Shown here one piece after another: positions 24,608 through 33,721 of a stretch of DNA of 64,000 nucleotides. The notes under the pieces were generated by a model that saw only the letters and a list, made by a program, of their open reading frames with translations, was not told the DNA's origin and did no database searches. Source of the stretch: Marinihelvus sp036351115 (lineage in GTDB: Bacteria; Pseudomonadota; Gammaproteobacteria; Xanthomonadales; SZUA-36). Position numbers and translations under genes: made by a program. The stretch lies in contig JAZBOL010000010.1 of assembly GCA_036351115.1 (NCBI GenBank), positions 20,491 through 84,490 on the forward strand, given 5' to 3'. Numbering within the stretch: position 1 is the stretch's first letter; every line of letters starts with the position of its first letter.

Positions 24608-25305
24608 GGGTTGAGGAACTCGGCCCGCGTGTGGATGTTCTCCCGGAAACATCCCCCCAGGGCCGTGGTGCTGGTCTGGGAGTTGCTGTCCTTGATACCG
24701 CGTGACTTCACGCAGTAGTGCACCGCGTCGATGCTGACGGCGACGTCCTTCGTGCCCAGCAGCGTTTGAAGGGCGACGAGGATCTGTCTGGTCAGGCGTT
24801 CCTGGACCTGCGGACGCTGACCGAAGAACTGCACCACCCGGTTGATCTTGCTGAGTCCGATGATGCGGTCCGCCGGAATGTAGGCGACCTTGGCCGTGCC
24901 GTCGATGGTCACGAAATGGTGCTCGCAGGTGCTGGTCAGGTCGATGTCGCGTACCTTGACCATCTCGTCCGCGCCCATCTTGTTTTCGATGAGCGAGAGC
25001 TTCGGGAAGTGCCGGTAGTCGAGACCGGAGAAAATTTCGTGCACGTACATCTTGGCGATGCGGTGCGGCGTTTCGGCCAGGCTGTCGTCCGTCAGGTCGA
25101 GCCCCAGGGTCTCGACCACCTCGCCCATGAGGCCTCGAATGCGGTCGTACTTCTCCTGCGGGCTCAGGCCCGTGTCGCGCATGGGCGTTTCGAGGCCGTG
25201 GCGGACCAGGGCGTCTCGCACCAGCATGGCTTCCGGCGACAGGTCGGTGTCGGCGGTGGCGGCGGTGTTCAGGGGAATGGCTTGCGGGAAGGCTTGGCTG
25301 CTCAT
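24604..25305 (-). CDS. folE: GTP cyclohydrolase I FolE
   Basis: The start is ATG 25305, overlapping the folX stop by ATGA, giving 233 residues. DLTSTCEHHFVTIDG supplies zinc and catalytic residues, LSKINRVVQFFGQRPQVQERL and DAVHYCVKSRGIKD are family signatures. The enzyme converts GTP to dihydroneopterin triphosphate, feeding folate and monapterin synthesis. Genes 5' and 3' of it (folX, folM) make tetrahydromonapterin, so this copy may serve that branch. Confidence 0.96.
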   Translation of the reverse strand: MSSQAFPQAIPLNTAATADTDLSPEAMLVRDALVRHGLETPMRDTGLSPQEKYDRIRGLMGEVVETLGLDLTDDSLAETPHRIAKMYVHEIFSGLDYRHFPKLSLIENKMGADEMVKVRDIDLTSTCEHHFVTIDGTAKVAYIPADRIIGLSKINRVVQFFGQRPQVQERLTRQILVALQTLLGTKDVAVSIDAVHYCVKSRGIKDSNSQTSTTALGGCFRENIHTRAEFLNP

Positions 25306-25703
25306 GAGACTTTCTCCAGCACGGTCAGGTGGGCCTGTTGATCGGCCCGGTATTCGAGGGTGAGGGACACGGAATCGGCGAAGCGCAGGGCATGCGGCTT
25401 GTCGATGGTCACGCGGGCGCTGCGTACATCCGGGTGCTCGCAGCAAATGGCCAGCACGTCCTTGACCAGCCGTTCAAGCAGCAGAAACCGGCCAGCCTCC
25501 ACCAGCGCGATCACGCGCTTGGTGATGGTCTTGTAGTTGAGGGCTTCGTCGACCTCGTCCTCCAGCGCGGCCTCGTTCACGGCGTAGCGGATTTCGATGT
25601 TGATGACGATGTCCTGCTGCTTCTCGCGCTCTTCCGGATTGAAACCGATGAAGGTGCGCAAGCGCAGGTTCTTGATGTTGATGATGGCGTCGGGTCGGGA
25701 CAT
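25302..25703 (-). CDS. folX: dihydroneopterin triphosphate 2'-epimerase FolX
   Basis: This 133-residue protein starts at ATG 25703 (MSRPDAIINIKNLRLRTFIG). It closely follows E. coli FolX through LRLRTFIG, QDIVINIEI, ALNYKTITK and DKPHALRFADSVSLTLE. FolX epimerises dihydroneopterin triphosphate to dihydromonapterin triphosphate. First gene of a folX-folE-folM operon read on the minus strand. Confidence 0.95.
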   Translation of the reverse strand: MSRPDAIINIKNLRLRTFIGFNPEEREKQQDIVINIEIRYAVNEAALEDEVDEALNYKTITKRVIALVEAGRFLLLERLVKDVLAICCEHPDVRSARVTIDKPHALRFADSVSLTLEYRADQQAHLTVLEKVS

Positions 25704-25915
25704 GATGGTCTCTCGGAATGGTCGTTCGGAACGTGTTCCTACCGGGTCGCGGCACCGCAGGCTTTTTACGCTCGCAGGACGGCAGGGTTGCGACAATGCG
25801 CTCGTGGCAGTGAGTCATTCATCAAGCGGGCGTGAATCGCCTGTGAACCCCGAAAGGCCCCTTAGCCCGTCCTGGCAACCCGTGGAACAATCCGAGGCAT
25901 CCCGCGAATTCCTTC

Positions 25916-26596
25916 ATGAGTCCTGACCCCGCCCATCTTCTGTCCCAGGCCCCGGCCGCCTGGTCCTGGACCACGGCGCTGCTGGCGCTCCCGCCCCTGC
26001 TCGTCGCCCTCAGGCGCGCGCCCTGGCGGTCGCTGATTGCCCGTGCGGAGCGCCAGCATGCGTTTTACCTGTCCCTGCTGTTGCTGCCGTTGGTGTGGGT
26101 CGGCTCCCTGGAGGTCACCCGTGGCGCCTCGGTGCACCTGCTGGGCATCACACCGCTGGTGCTCATCTTCGGCTGGCAGCTCGCCGTGGTGCTGGGGGCC
26201 CTGGCCGCCGTGGTCCTGGGCGCGTTTGGCGCCTGGGCCTGGGTATCGCTTCCGCCGCAGTTCATCCTGTCGGTGCTCGTGCCCGTTGCCGTCACGCAGG
26301 GCATGCTGATGGCCGCGGACCGTCTGCCAAGAACGAACCTGTTCGTGTATCTGCTGGGGGTGGGCTTTCTCGGCGGCGCCCTGTCGATGACGGTCTACCT
26401 GCTCCTGGACGCGAGCTGGAACGACTGGTCAGCGGATCACGCACTGGTCCTGCTGCTGGCGTTTCCCGAAGGTTTTCTCGCCGGCACGATCGTCACGGCC
26501 CTCACGGTCTTCTACCCGCAGATCATGAGGACCTACGACGACGACCGGTACCTTGGGCCGAGCGATCCCGGCGACCCCGGTGATGGTGGCGCCTAG
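25916..26596 (+). CDS. CbiM-like integral membrane protein
   Basis: This 226-residue protein has six or seven hydrophobic segments. VTRGASVHLLGITPLVLIFG and GWQLAVVLGALAAVVLGAF resemble the CbiM/NikM family of energy-coupling-factor substrate-binding subunits, though the metal-binding N-terminal His of CbiM is not evident. No ATPase or CbiQ gene is beside it. Similar stand-alone proteins occur in gammaproteobacteria without known substrate. Its stop shares the CTAG palindrome with the convergent aldehyde dehydrogenase gene. Confidence 0.6.
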   Translation: MSPDPAHLLSQAPAAWSWTTALLALPPLLVALRRAPWRSLIARAERQHAFYLSLLLLPLVWVGSLEVTRGASVHLLGITPLVLIFGWQLAVVLGALAAVVLGAFGAWAWVSLPPQFILSVLVPVAVTQGMLMAADRLPRTNLFVYLLGVGFLGGALSMTVYLLLDASWNDWSADHALVLLLAFPEGFLAGTIVTALTVFYPQIMRTYDDDRYLGPSDPGDPGDGGA

Positions 26597-28053
26597 CGCA
26601 GTTTGCGCAGCAGGGAAAACTTCGTGCGCGTGTAGGGCGCGTAGCGCAGGGCGATATCGGGCCACAGGCTGCGCTTCATGACCGCCTTGCCGTGGCTGAA
26701 GTTGAGAAAGCCCCGTTCGCCGTTGTAGGCGCCCATGCCGCTCTCACCGACGCCGCCAAAGGGCAGTTCGGGAACGGCGGAGAACATGATCACGTCGTTC
26801 AGGCAGACGCTCCCGGCACTCACGGTCTGCAGAAAGCGCTGCTGTGCGGCCTCGTCCTTCGTGAAGAGGTAGGCGGCCAGCGGCTTGTCGCCGTCACGGA
26901 TGTGATCGATCGCGTCTTCCAGGGAGTCGATGCGCAGGATCGGGAGTATGGGTCCGAAGATCTCTTCCCGCATGACCGGCTGACCGGCGCTTACGCCCGT
27001 GAGCACGGTGGGCTCGATGTAGCGGTCGTCCCGGTCCGTGCGGCCGCCGATCGCCACGGTTGCGCCTTCCAGCAGCCCGGTCAGCCGATCGAAGTGCCGG
27101 CGGTTGACGATCCGGCCGTAGGAGTCACTCGCCTGCGGGTCCTGGCCGAACATGCCCTCCAGGGCCTCCGCGACAAGGGGCACCAGCCGGCGTTCCGTTG
27201 CCTCGTCCGTGAGCACATAGTCGGGCGCAACGCAGGTCTGGCCGGCATTCATGAACCGTCCCCAGGCGATGCGGCGTGCGGCGATCTCCAGGTCCGTATC
27301 CGGCAAAACGATGCAGGGGCTTTTGCCGCCGAGTTCGAGCGTGACCGGCGTCAGGTGTTTCGCAGCGGCCGCCATGACGATACGTCCCACGGTGCCGCCA
27401 CCGGTGTAAATAATGTGGTCGAAGCGTTCCCGGAGCAGGGCGGTGGACTCCTCGACCGCGCCTTCCACGACCGCGAAGCACTCCGGGTCCAGGTAGTCGG
27501 TCAGGTGCCGGGCAAGGAGGGCGGAGGTGGCCGGGGCCAGTTCCGAGGGCTTCACGACGGCGCAGTTGCCGGCGGCGATGGCGGCCGCCAGCGGCGCCAG
27601 CGCGATCTGGAGCGGATAGTTCCACGCACTCATGACCAGCATCACGCCGAGGGGTTCTGCCTGGACCCAGCTCTTGCCGGGCAGCGCGAAGACCGGGGTG
27701 CTGACCCTGCGCGGCTTCATCCAGCGCCGCAGGTGCTTGCGGCAGTGATCGATCTCGCCGGTCACATAGGACAATTCCGTCATCCAGCCTTCGAGATGCG
27801 GTTTGCCCAGGTCCTCGCCGAGGGCGTCGAGAAAATCGGTTTCATGGTCCAGCAGCATGCGCTTCAGGGCGGCAAGCTGCTGATCCCGCCACTCGACAGA
27901 CCGGGTTCGGTCGCTCCGAAAGGCGGCGCGGAGCCGTTCCACGAGCGGGTGGTAGTCGGGCGAAACCTCCGTCCGGGAATCCCCGGCCCCGGCGTTTTCG
28001 CGTTCGATCCGCGTGTTCTTCGCTGGTTCGCTGTGTGTCGCAGGCTGGTTCAT
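26593..28053 (-). CDS. aldehyde dehydrogenase (class 3 / coniferyl aldehyde dehydrogenase-like)
   Basis: This 486-residue protein starts at ATG 28053 (MNQPATHSEPA). Motifs: SAWNYPLQIALAPLAAAIAA with the catalytic Asn, VKPSELAP, FDHIIYTGGGTVGR, TLELGGKSPCIV with the catalytic Glu, MNAGQTCVAPDYVL with the catalytic Cys and EEIFGPILPIL. The C-terminus KFSLLRKLR lacks a membrane helix. It oxidises an aromatic or fatty aldehyde with NAD(P)+; the exact substrate is not decided. It precedes... and is read in the same direction as rdgC, 40 bases downstream of it. Confidence 0.93.
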   Translation of the reverse strand: MNQPATHSEPAKNTRIERENAGAGDSRTEVSPDYHPLVERLRAAFRSDRTRSVEWRDQQLAALKRMLLDHETDFLDALGEDLGKPHLEGWMTELSYVTGEIDHCRKHLRRWMKPRRVSTPVFALPGKSWVQAEPLGVMLVMSAWNYPLQIALAPLAAAIAAGNCAVVKPSELAPATSALLARHLTDYLDPECFAVVEGAVEESTALLRERFDHIIYTGGGTVGRIVMAAAAKHLTPVTLELGGKSPCIVLPDTDLEIAARRIAWGRFMNAGQTCVAPDYVLTDEATERRLVPLVAEALEGMFGQDPQASDSYGRIVNRRHFDRLTGLLEGATVAIGGRTDRDDRYIEPTVLTGVSAGQPVMREEIFGPILPILRIDSLEDAIDHIRDGDKPLAAYLFTKDEAAQQRFLQTVSAGSVCLNDVIMFSAVPELPFGGVGESGMGAYNGERGFLNFSHGKAVMKRSLWPDIALRYAPYTRTKFSLLRKLR

Positions 28054-28093
28054 GCGCCCATTGTCGCCTGAATCGAGCCTCGCCGCGAGGAAA

Positions 28094-29056
28094 TCAGCCC
28101 GAGGTGGATGCCGGGGCGGTTCCGGTTGCCGGCGCCGGCGCGTCATCGAAGCCGTCGAGCAGGGTTTCCAGCCGTTGAAGCAGCCGCCGCACGATACCGG
28201 TCAGCAACACGAATTCCGCGTCCTGGCGGGCGAGCGCGTCCTCTTCGTCGCTGACATCGGCCGCGTCGCCCTCGACGAGCCGGACGCGGCTGATCATGCC
28301 GTCGTCGTGCAACACGCCGCTGAACATCTCCTCGAAGCCGAAGCCGAGCTGGGTAAGCTTCATGCCGTCGCGGACATGGCGGCGCAGCGTTTCGTCGTCC
28401 AGGTCCACGTGCCGCCACGTGCCGGTGGAGCGGCCGTCGGACGGATCCGCCATGCGGCATTCCCGGCCGAGAGAGAAGCCGCTGGGCGGGCCGGAGAGGA
28501 ACATGTCCTGTGCCAGCGCGCCAGGCGATTTGTTGTAGCGCAGCGGTTCGAAGCGGACCCCGTCCAGGCAGGTGCGCAGGTGCTCGAGAAACCACTCGGC
28601 CTTCGAGGGCGCGGCGGCGTCCACGATCAGCAGCCGTTCCGTGGGCAGCACGCAGCCCCGGGTACGGCTGGACTGAACCAGCGCCTTGGGCAGCAGCTCC
28701 GTGCGCGTTTCCTCCCGCAGGCGCCTCCGTTCCCGGGCAGGGGGTGCCTGGCCCATGCGGCGGCGGTAGTCTTCCTCCCGCTCCGCCAGGGCCTCCTTCA
28801 CGGCGCCGGCGGGCAGTACCCGCACCTGGGTGCGCAATTCCAGCAGGGTCGCCCCGGCGAGACTCCGCGCGAGCCTGCCGCCCGCCTGCTCCTCGATGGC
28901 GTTTTCGCCCTGGGCGCCGGGCGGCTCCCAGCCCGCCGAGCGTTCGCTCAACGCGGAGCAGGGGCGGAAGGCTTTCCGGGCCAGGGCGTCGGACAGGGAT
29001 TCCTCGTCCGCCGGCCAGGGGCCGATGACGCGGTACAGGCGAAGGTTTCGGAACAT
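28094..29056 (-). CDS. rdgC: recombination-associated protein RdgC
   Basis: This 320-residue protein starts at ATG 29056 (MFRNLRLYRVIGPWP) behind GAGAG. Family signatures include FRPCSALSERSAGWEPP, LLLELRTQVRVLPAG-like sequence, ERLLIVDAAAPSKAEWFL, FSLGRECRMADP and GMKLTQLGF. RdgC forms a ring around DNA and limits RecA loading. A small acidic Pro/Thr tail ends the protein. Confidence 0.95.
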   Translation of the reverse strand: MFRNLRLYRVIGPWPADEESLSDALARKAFRPCSALSERSAGWEPPGAQGENAIEEQAGGRLARSLAGATLLELRTQVRVLPAGAVKEALAEREEDYRRRMGQAPPARERRRLREETRTELLPKALVQSSRTRGCVLPTERLLIVDAAAPSKAEWFLEHLRTCLDGVRFEPLRYNKSPGALAQDMFLSGPPSGFSLGRECRMADPSDGRSTGTWRHVDLDDETLRRHVRDGMKLTQLGFGFEEMFSGVLHDDGMISRVRLVEGDAADVSDEEDALARQDAEFVLLTGIVRRLLQRLETLLDGFDDAPAPATGTAPASTSG

Positions 29057-29227
29057 GGGGAAAGCTCTCGGGAAGCTGGCGCGCAATTGTAGGCAACGCG
29101 GGACGGCGAGAACAAGGCGATGATGGCAATCGGTCGCACGGCTGCTCAAAGAATGGCGTTCAGGGTTCACGGGTGCTTCATGGAGCCTTCTCCATTCTCG
29201 CGGCTCGCTCACTGCCCGGAGGCCCCC

Positions 29228-30448
29228 ATGTTTACGCCCGACCGCGCTTCCGGCCTGGCGCGCCTCGACGCGTTCCTCCCCCAGGCCGGGACGGCCTATG
29301 CCCGTCGCCGCAATACGGACCTGGGCCCGGGCGACAACGACCACGTTTCCCGCCTGTCGCCCTGGCTTCGGCATCGGCTCGTGCTGGAACAGGAGGTCCT
29401 GGGAGCGGTCCTCGACCGGCATGGCGCCGGCGACGCGGAGAAGTTCATCGACGAGGTGTTCTGGCGAAGCTACTTTCGTGGCTGGATGGCGCAGCACAGG
29501 GATGCCTGGGCGCTGTACCGGCAGGCCGTGACGGCGGGGCAGGAAGCCGCGGACGCCGACTCAGGCCTTGGCGAGCGGGTCGCCGACGCCGAAGCCGGGC
29601 GCAGCGGCAACCCCGCCGTGGACCGCTGGGCACGGGAGCTCCGGGATACCGGTTATCTCCACAACCACGCCCGCATGTGGTTTGCGAGCCTCTGGATATT
29701 CACCCTGCGCCTGCCCTGGGCGCTCGGTGCGGATTTCTTCCTGCGCCATCTCCTGGACGGGGACCCCGCCTCCAACACCCTGAGCTGGCGTTGGGTGGCC
29801 GGGCTGCATACCCGCGGCAAGACCTATCTGGCCCGGCGCGACAACATCCTGAAGTTCACCGAGGGCCGGATCGACCCCGGCGATGGCATCGCGACCCATG
29901 CCGAGCCGCTGGACGAGGCCCTTGCCCCGGAGCGGACGGGCATCGCCTGGCCGGCGCCGCCCGTGACGGGCAACCATCCAGCCTGGCTGGTGACCGAGGA
30001 AGATTGCCGGGGGGACGACTTGCTGCCGGCCTCGGCGGAGACGACAGCCCGCTTCGGCCTGCTCGCAACGTCGGCCCGTTCGCCGGGACCAGTCGCCCCG
30101 GCGGTCCGGGCCTTCGGCGAAGGCGCCGTCAGGGATGCGCTGGCGCGTTCGGGCGCTCCCGACGGCGCGTGCTTCGAGGGCAGCGACGCCGGGCTCGAGA
30201 GCCTCGTCGAAAACCTTTCCCGCGCCGGCATCGACACGATCCACACCGGCTGGGCGCCCTACGGTCCCGTGGCTGACGCGCTGGCGCAACTGACGCCGAA
30301 GCTGCGTGAGGCCGGCATGACCGTCCAGTTTCACGTCCGTGCGATGGACCGCGAGGCCTGGCCCTTCGCCGACCGCGGCTTTTTCAAGCTCAAGAAGAAG
30401 ATACCCCGCGTGCTGGCTTCGCTCGACGCCGAGGCGCCCGATGCTTGA
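29228..30448 (+). CDS. photolyase/cryptochrome-like flavoprotein with swapped domain order
   Basis: I chose ATG 29228 (MFTPDRASGLARLD), giving 406 residues; earlier in-frame starts exist. Residues 1-235 are a typical photolyase FAD-binding domain: SRLSPWLRHRLV, FIDEVFWRSYFRGWM, LRDTGYLHNHARMWFASLWI, HLLDGDPASNTLSWRWVAG. Residues about 260-400 (PAWLVTEEDC, then LSRAGIDTIHTGWAPYGPV, ADRGFFKLKKKIPRVL) look like the alpha/beta antenna domain that normally comes first. So the two domains seem reversed. It may be a DNA repair or light/redox protein. It is divergent from rdgC and overlaps the ABC ATPase gene by 8 bases. Confidence 0.75.
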   Translation: MFTPDRASGLARLDAFLPQAGTAYARRRNTDLGPGDNDHVSRLSPWLRHRLVLEQEVLGAVLDRHGAGDAEKFIDEVFWRSYFRGWMAQHRDAWALYRQAVTAGQEAADADSGLGERVADAEAGRSGNPAVDRWARELRDTGYLHNHARMWFASLWIFTLRLPWALGADFFLRHLLDGDPASNTLSWRWVAGLHTRGKTYLARRDNILKFTEGRIDPGDGIATHAEPLDEALAPERTGIAWPAPPVTGNHPAWLVTEEDCRGDDLLPASAETTARFGLLATSARSPGPVAPAVRAFGEGAVRDALARSGAPDGACFEGSDAGLESLVENLSRAGIDTIHTGWAPYGPVADALAQLTPKLREAGMTVQFHVRAMDREAWPFADRGFFKLKKKIPRVLASLDAEAPDA

Positions 30449-31154
30449 GCTGCGGGGCGTCAGCAAGCGCTACCACGACGGGGAGTCCGAGCTGCGGGTG
30501 CTGGAGGCCGTGGACCTCCAACTTGCTGCGGGAGAAAGCCTGGCGCTCCTCGGCGCGAGTGGCTGCGGCAAGAGCACCCTGCTGCAGATCGCGGCCGGTC
30601 TCGAAGCGCCGGACACGGGAAGCGTGCGACTCCTCGGTCTTGAACTCGTGGGCGCCAGCGAGCCGGAACTGGCGGAACTCCGCCGCACCCGCCTGGGCTT
30701 CGTCTTCCAGGCCTTCAACCTGCTGCCCGGCATGGACGTCCGTGCCAACGTGCTTTTCCAGCGTCGGCTCAACGCCCTGCCGGATGAGGACGCCTGGGTT
30801 CGTGAACTGGTCGAAGGGCTCGAGCTGGAACCGCTGCTCGACCGGCCCGTGGAAGTCCTTTCCGGCGGTCAGCAGCAGCGCGTCGCCATCGCCCGGGCCC
30901 TCGCGCATCGCCCGCGTGTCGTGTTCGCCGATGAACCGACGGGAAACCTCCACGATAGCCTCAGTCACCGGGTCATGGCCCTGTTGGTGCGCTTGGTGGA
31001 GGAGGCCGGTTCTGCGCTCCTGCTGGTGACGCACAGCCGGGAAATGGCGCGCTACGCCCAGCGAGCGTTGCGCCTGGAGGACGGGCGTCTGGCCGCTGTG
31101 TCGCCGGATGCAACGCCCGAAATGAACGATGGCGCCAGGGATGAGGCCTCGTGA
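30441..31154 (+). CDS. ABC transporter ATP-binding protein (LolD/MacB-like)
   Basis: This 237-residue ATPase starts at ATG 30441 inside the end of the photolyase-like gene. Walker A GASGCGKST, Q-loop FVFQAFNLLPGM, signature LSGGQQQRVAIARAL, Walker B VVFADEPTG and H-loop VTHS are all present. It belongs to the type VII (FtsX-linked) class and works with the permease encoded next. GTGA overlap at 31151 couples them. Confidence 0.95.
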   Translation: MLELRGVSKRYHDGESELRVLEAVDLQLAAGESLALLGASGCGKSTLLQIAAGLEAPDTGSVRLLGLELVGASEPELAELRRTRLGFVFQAFNLLPGMDVRANVLFQRRLNALPDEDAWVRELVEGLELEPLLDRPVEVLSGGQQQRVAIARALAHRPRVVFADEPTGNLHDSLSHRVMALLVRLVEEAGSALLLVTHSREMARYAQRALRLEDGRLAAVSPDATPEMNDGARDEAS

Positions 31155-33721
31155 GCTTCCTGCTCGGCTGCCTGCTGAGCCACTACCGCCGTCACCCGGT
31201 GCAGGCGGTCTTCCTCCTCGTGGGCGTCATCATGGCCAACGTGCTGCTGGTCGGCACCCAGGTGATCAACGCCCAGGCGCGGGCGAGCTATGCCGAGGGT
31301 GAGCGGTTTCTCGGTGCGGGCCCCCTGGGCCGCATTCGGCCCGCCGACAATCGACCGCTCCTCGATGAGCGGCAGTACATCGCGCTGCGCCGAGCCGGCT
31401 TCCACGAGCTGGCGCCCATGCTGAGACAGGTTGTCGTACTGGAGAACGGCACGACCGCGGAACTGGTCGGCATCGATGGGCTCGCCATGCCGCGGCAGGC
31501 AGGGCAGGGCGCCCAGCGCATCGCCGCGGAGGGAAACGGGTCCTTCGCCGAGGTTGCGGGGGAGGACCCGGCGCCCGCCGGGGGCGGCGACTACGCGTCC
31601 TTTTCCCTGCCGCCCTACGAACTGTGGGCCGCACCCACACGGCTTCGTCAGCTGGGACTTTCCGCCGGTGAGCAGGCCGTCACCACCGGCGGGCGGAAGC
31701 TCCCCCCCGCCTTCGCAACGCCCGGCCAGTCGCTCGGGCATCGACTGCTCCTGGACGTGGGGGCGCTCCAGGAACTCGCGGACCTGCGCGGCTCCCTGTC
31801 CGCGCTGCTGGTTTTCGATATCACCCCGGAACGGCTGGATGCCCTCGTCGCGGCCCTGCCGCCGACGCTGCGCTGGGTACCGGAGTCGGATCAGCCGGAT
31901 CCGGTGGCGCTGACCCGGAGCTTTCATCTCAACCTGGCCGCCATGGGGTTGCTGTCCTTCGTCGTTGGGGTGTTTCTGGTCTACAACGCCCTCGCGTTTT
32001 CCTACACGGACCGGCGTGTGCTGCTCCGCCGCCTGCGCCTCGCCGGGGTGGAGCGCCGGCGTCTGGCCCGGGCCCTGCTCTTCGAGCTCGCCGTGTTCCT
32101 CCTGCTGGGTGCCCTGATCGGCGCCTGGCTGGGCACGCTGCTGGCCGCCTGGTTGCTGCCGGGCGTCGGGCAGACCCTGGCGCAGCTCTACGGCGTATAC
32201 ATCCAGTACCCGGATGGCCTCGCGCCCGGGGGTCTGTGGCCACCGTTGGCGTTGACGCTGGTCGCTGGCGTGTTGTGCGCCGCGTTTCCCCTGCGCGAGG
32301 CCCTGTCGGCACCGCTGCTGGACCGTGGCGCCAGCGGCTGGGACCTCGGCCGCACTGCGCACCGCGATCGGCGCATGGCCCTGCTCGGTGGGGCATTGCT
32401 GGTGCTTGCGGCCGCCCTCGCTCGCTGGGCGCCGTCCGTGCTGCCGGCCCTGGCCGGTATGGCCTGCCTGTTGCTCGGCGCGGCGTTGCTGCTGCCCTGG
32501 GTGCTTCGCGGCCTGCTGAACGCATTGCAGCGATTGCTGCCGGAACGTCACGCGGCGCTGTCCTGGCTTGTGGCGGACAGTCGCTGGCTGCTGGGTCCGG
32601 CCTCCCTGGCGCTCATGGCCATGACCCTCGCGCTGGTGGCGAACAACGGGCTCAATACCATGGTCGGCAGCTTTCGCACGGCCACGGATCAATGGCTCGC
32701 GCAGCGGCTCACGGCGGAGCTCTATCTCCGCGAGAGCCAGGACACGGCCGAGTTGCAGCAATGGCTCGACGAGCAAGCCCCGGGCGCCCGGGTCGCCGAG
32801 CGCCACCGGGCCACGCTGCAGCGGCAGGCGCCCGCCGGTGGTCCCGTGACCGTCGAGGTCGTGGACCTGCCACTCGTGGGCGATTTCATGAACAGCATCG
32901 ATCTTCTGCAGGGTGCGCCGGACGCCATGATGACGTTCGCGGACGGGCGGGGCGTGTTGATCAGCGAGCGCGCCATGCGCCTCGACGGCTGGGCCCTGGG
33001 CGACGCGGTGACGCTTTGCGAACGACGCGGGGCGCTGCCGGTCGTGGGGGTGTTTCACGACTACGGCAACCCGCTGTCACAGTGGATGGTGGCGCCGGCG
33101 CTGCACCGCGACTGCTGGCCTGGGCGGGAACCGAGCGGACAGGCCATCCACGGAATCAGCGACGGGCCCGATGGCGACGCGACCGCCATGACCGACTCCA
33201 TCGACTGGCCCGGGGTGGCGCTGGCCCTGACCGAGGCGTTCGATCTCGAAGACGGCGACGTCGTTGACCAGCGCGAACTTCGCCGGATCGCCCTCGGTGT
33301 GTTCGACCGGACCTTTTCCGTGACCCGCGCGCTGAATCTGCTGACCCTGATCGTGGCCGGTGTCGGGATCTTCTGCGCCGTGAGCGCCATTCACCACCAT
33401 CGCGTGGGTCAGCAGGCGCTGCTCGCCAGCCTGGGCCTGAGTCGGCGCGCCCGGGGCGCCCTGTTACTGCTCCAGTGGGGGTTGCTGGGCGCCCTGTCCA
33501 TGGCGCTGGTCTGGCCTTTCGGCGCCCTGCTGGCGGGCTATCTCGCCGGCGTCGTCACACCGGCGGCGTTCGGGTGGAGTTTCCCGCTGGTCGTACAGGC
33601 GGGTCCCTTCCTGTCGCTGGCGGGCGTCGCGGTGCTTTGTCTGATATTGGCCGTGGCCCTGCCGTCCTTCAAACTGCTCAGCGCCCGCCCGGGTGACCTC
33701 CTTCGATGGCAATCCGTATGA
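31151..33721 (+). CDS. ABC transporter permease with two FtsX domains
   Basis: This 856-residue permease starts at GTG 31151. One membrane segment near residue 20-40 precedes a periplasmic domain (about 45-260). An FtsX block follows (about 265-385, SFVVGVFLVYNALAFSYTDR), then paired segments near 420-460, a second periplasmic part (about 510-720) and a second FtsX block (730-850, LNLLTLIVAGVGIFCAVSAI). This is the fused LolC/E-like layout with about ten helices. With the ATPase and the following AttH-like lipoprotein it forms a mechanotransmission-type unit, likely moving a lipid, lipoprotein or hydrophobic molecule from the inner membrane. Confidence 0.9.
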   Translation: MSFLLGCLLSHYRRHPVQAVFLLVGVIMANVLLVGTQVINAQARASYAEGERFLGAGPLGRIRPADNRPLLDERQYIALRRAGFHELAPMLRQVVVLENGTTAELVGIDGLAMPRQAGQGAQRIAAEGNGSFAEVAGEDPAPAGGGDYASFSLPPYELWAAPTRLRQLGLSAGEQAVTTGGRKLPPAFATPGQSLGHRLLLDVGALQELADLRGSLSALLVFDITPERLDALVAALPPTLRWVPESDQPDPVALTRSFHLNLAAMGLLSFVVGVFLVYNALAFSYTDRRVLLRRLRLAGVERRRLARALLFELAVFLLLGALIGAWLGTLLAAWLLPGVGQTLAQLYGVYIQYPDGLAPGGLWPPLALTLVAGVLCAAFPLREALSAPLLDRGASGWDLGRTAHRDRRMALLGGALLVLAAALARWAPSVLPALAGMACLLLGAALLLPWVLRGLLNALQRLLPERHAALSWLVADSRWLLGPASLALMAMTLALVANNGLNTMVGSFRTATDQWLAQRLTAELYLRESQDTAELQQWLDEQAPGARVAERHRATLQRQAPAGGPVTVEVVDLPLVGDFMNSIDLLQGAPDAMMTFADGRGVLISERAMRLDGWALGDAVTLCERRGALPVVGVFHDYGNPLSQWMVAPALHRDCWPGREPSGQAIHGISDGPDGDATAMTDSIDWPGVALALTEAFDLEDGDVVDQRELRRIALGVFDRTFSVTRALNLLTLIVAGVGIFCAVSAIHHHRVGQQALLASLGLSRRARGALLLLQWGLLGALSMALVWPFGALLAGYLAGVVTPAAFGWSFPLVVQAGPFLSLAGVAVLCLILAVALPSFKLLSARPGDLLRWQSV

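Noticed and set aside
31052..33058. Long minus-strand open frame opposite the FtsX permease
   Set aside because: Gln/Arg/His-rich product with no motif, antisense to a clear membrane protein.
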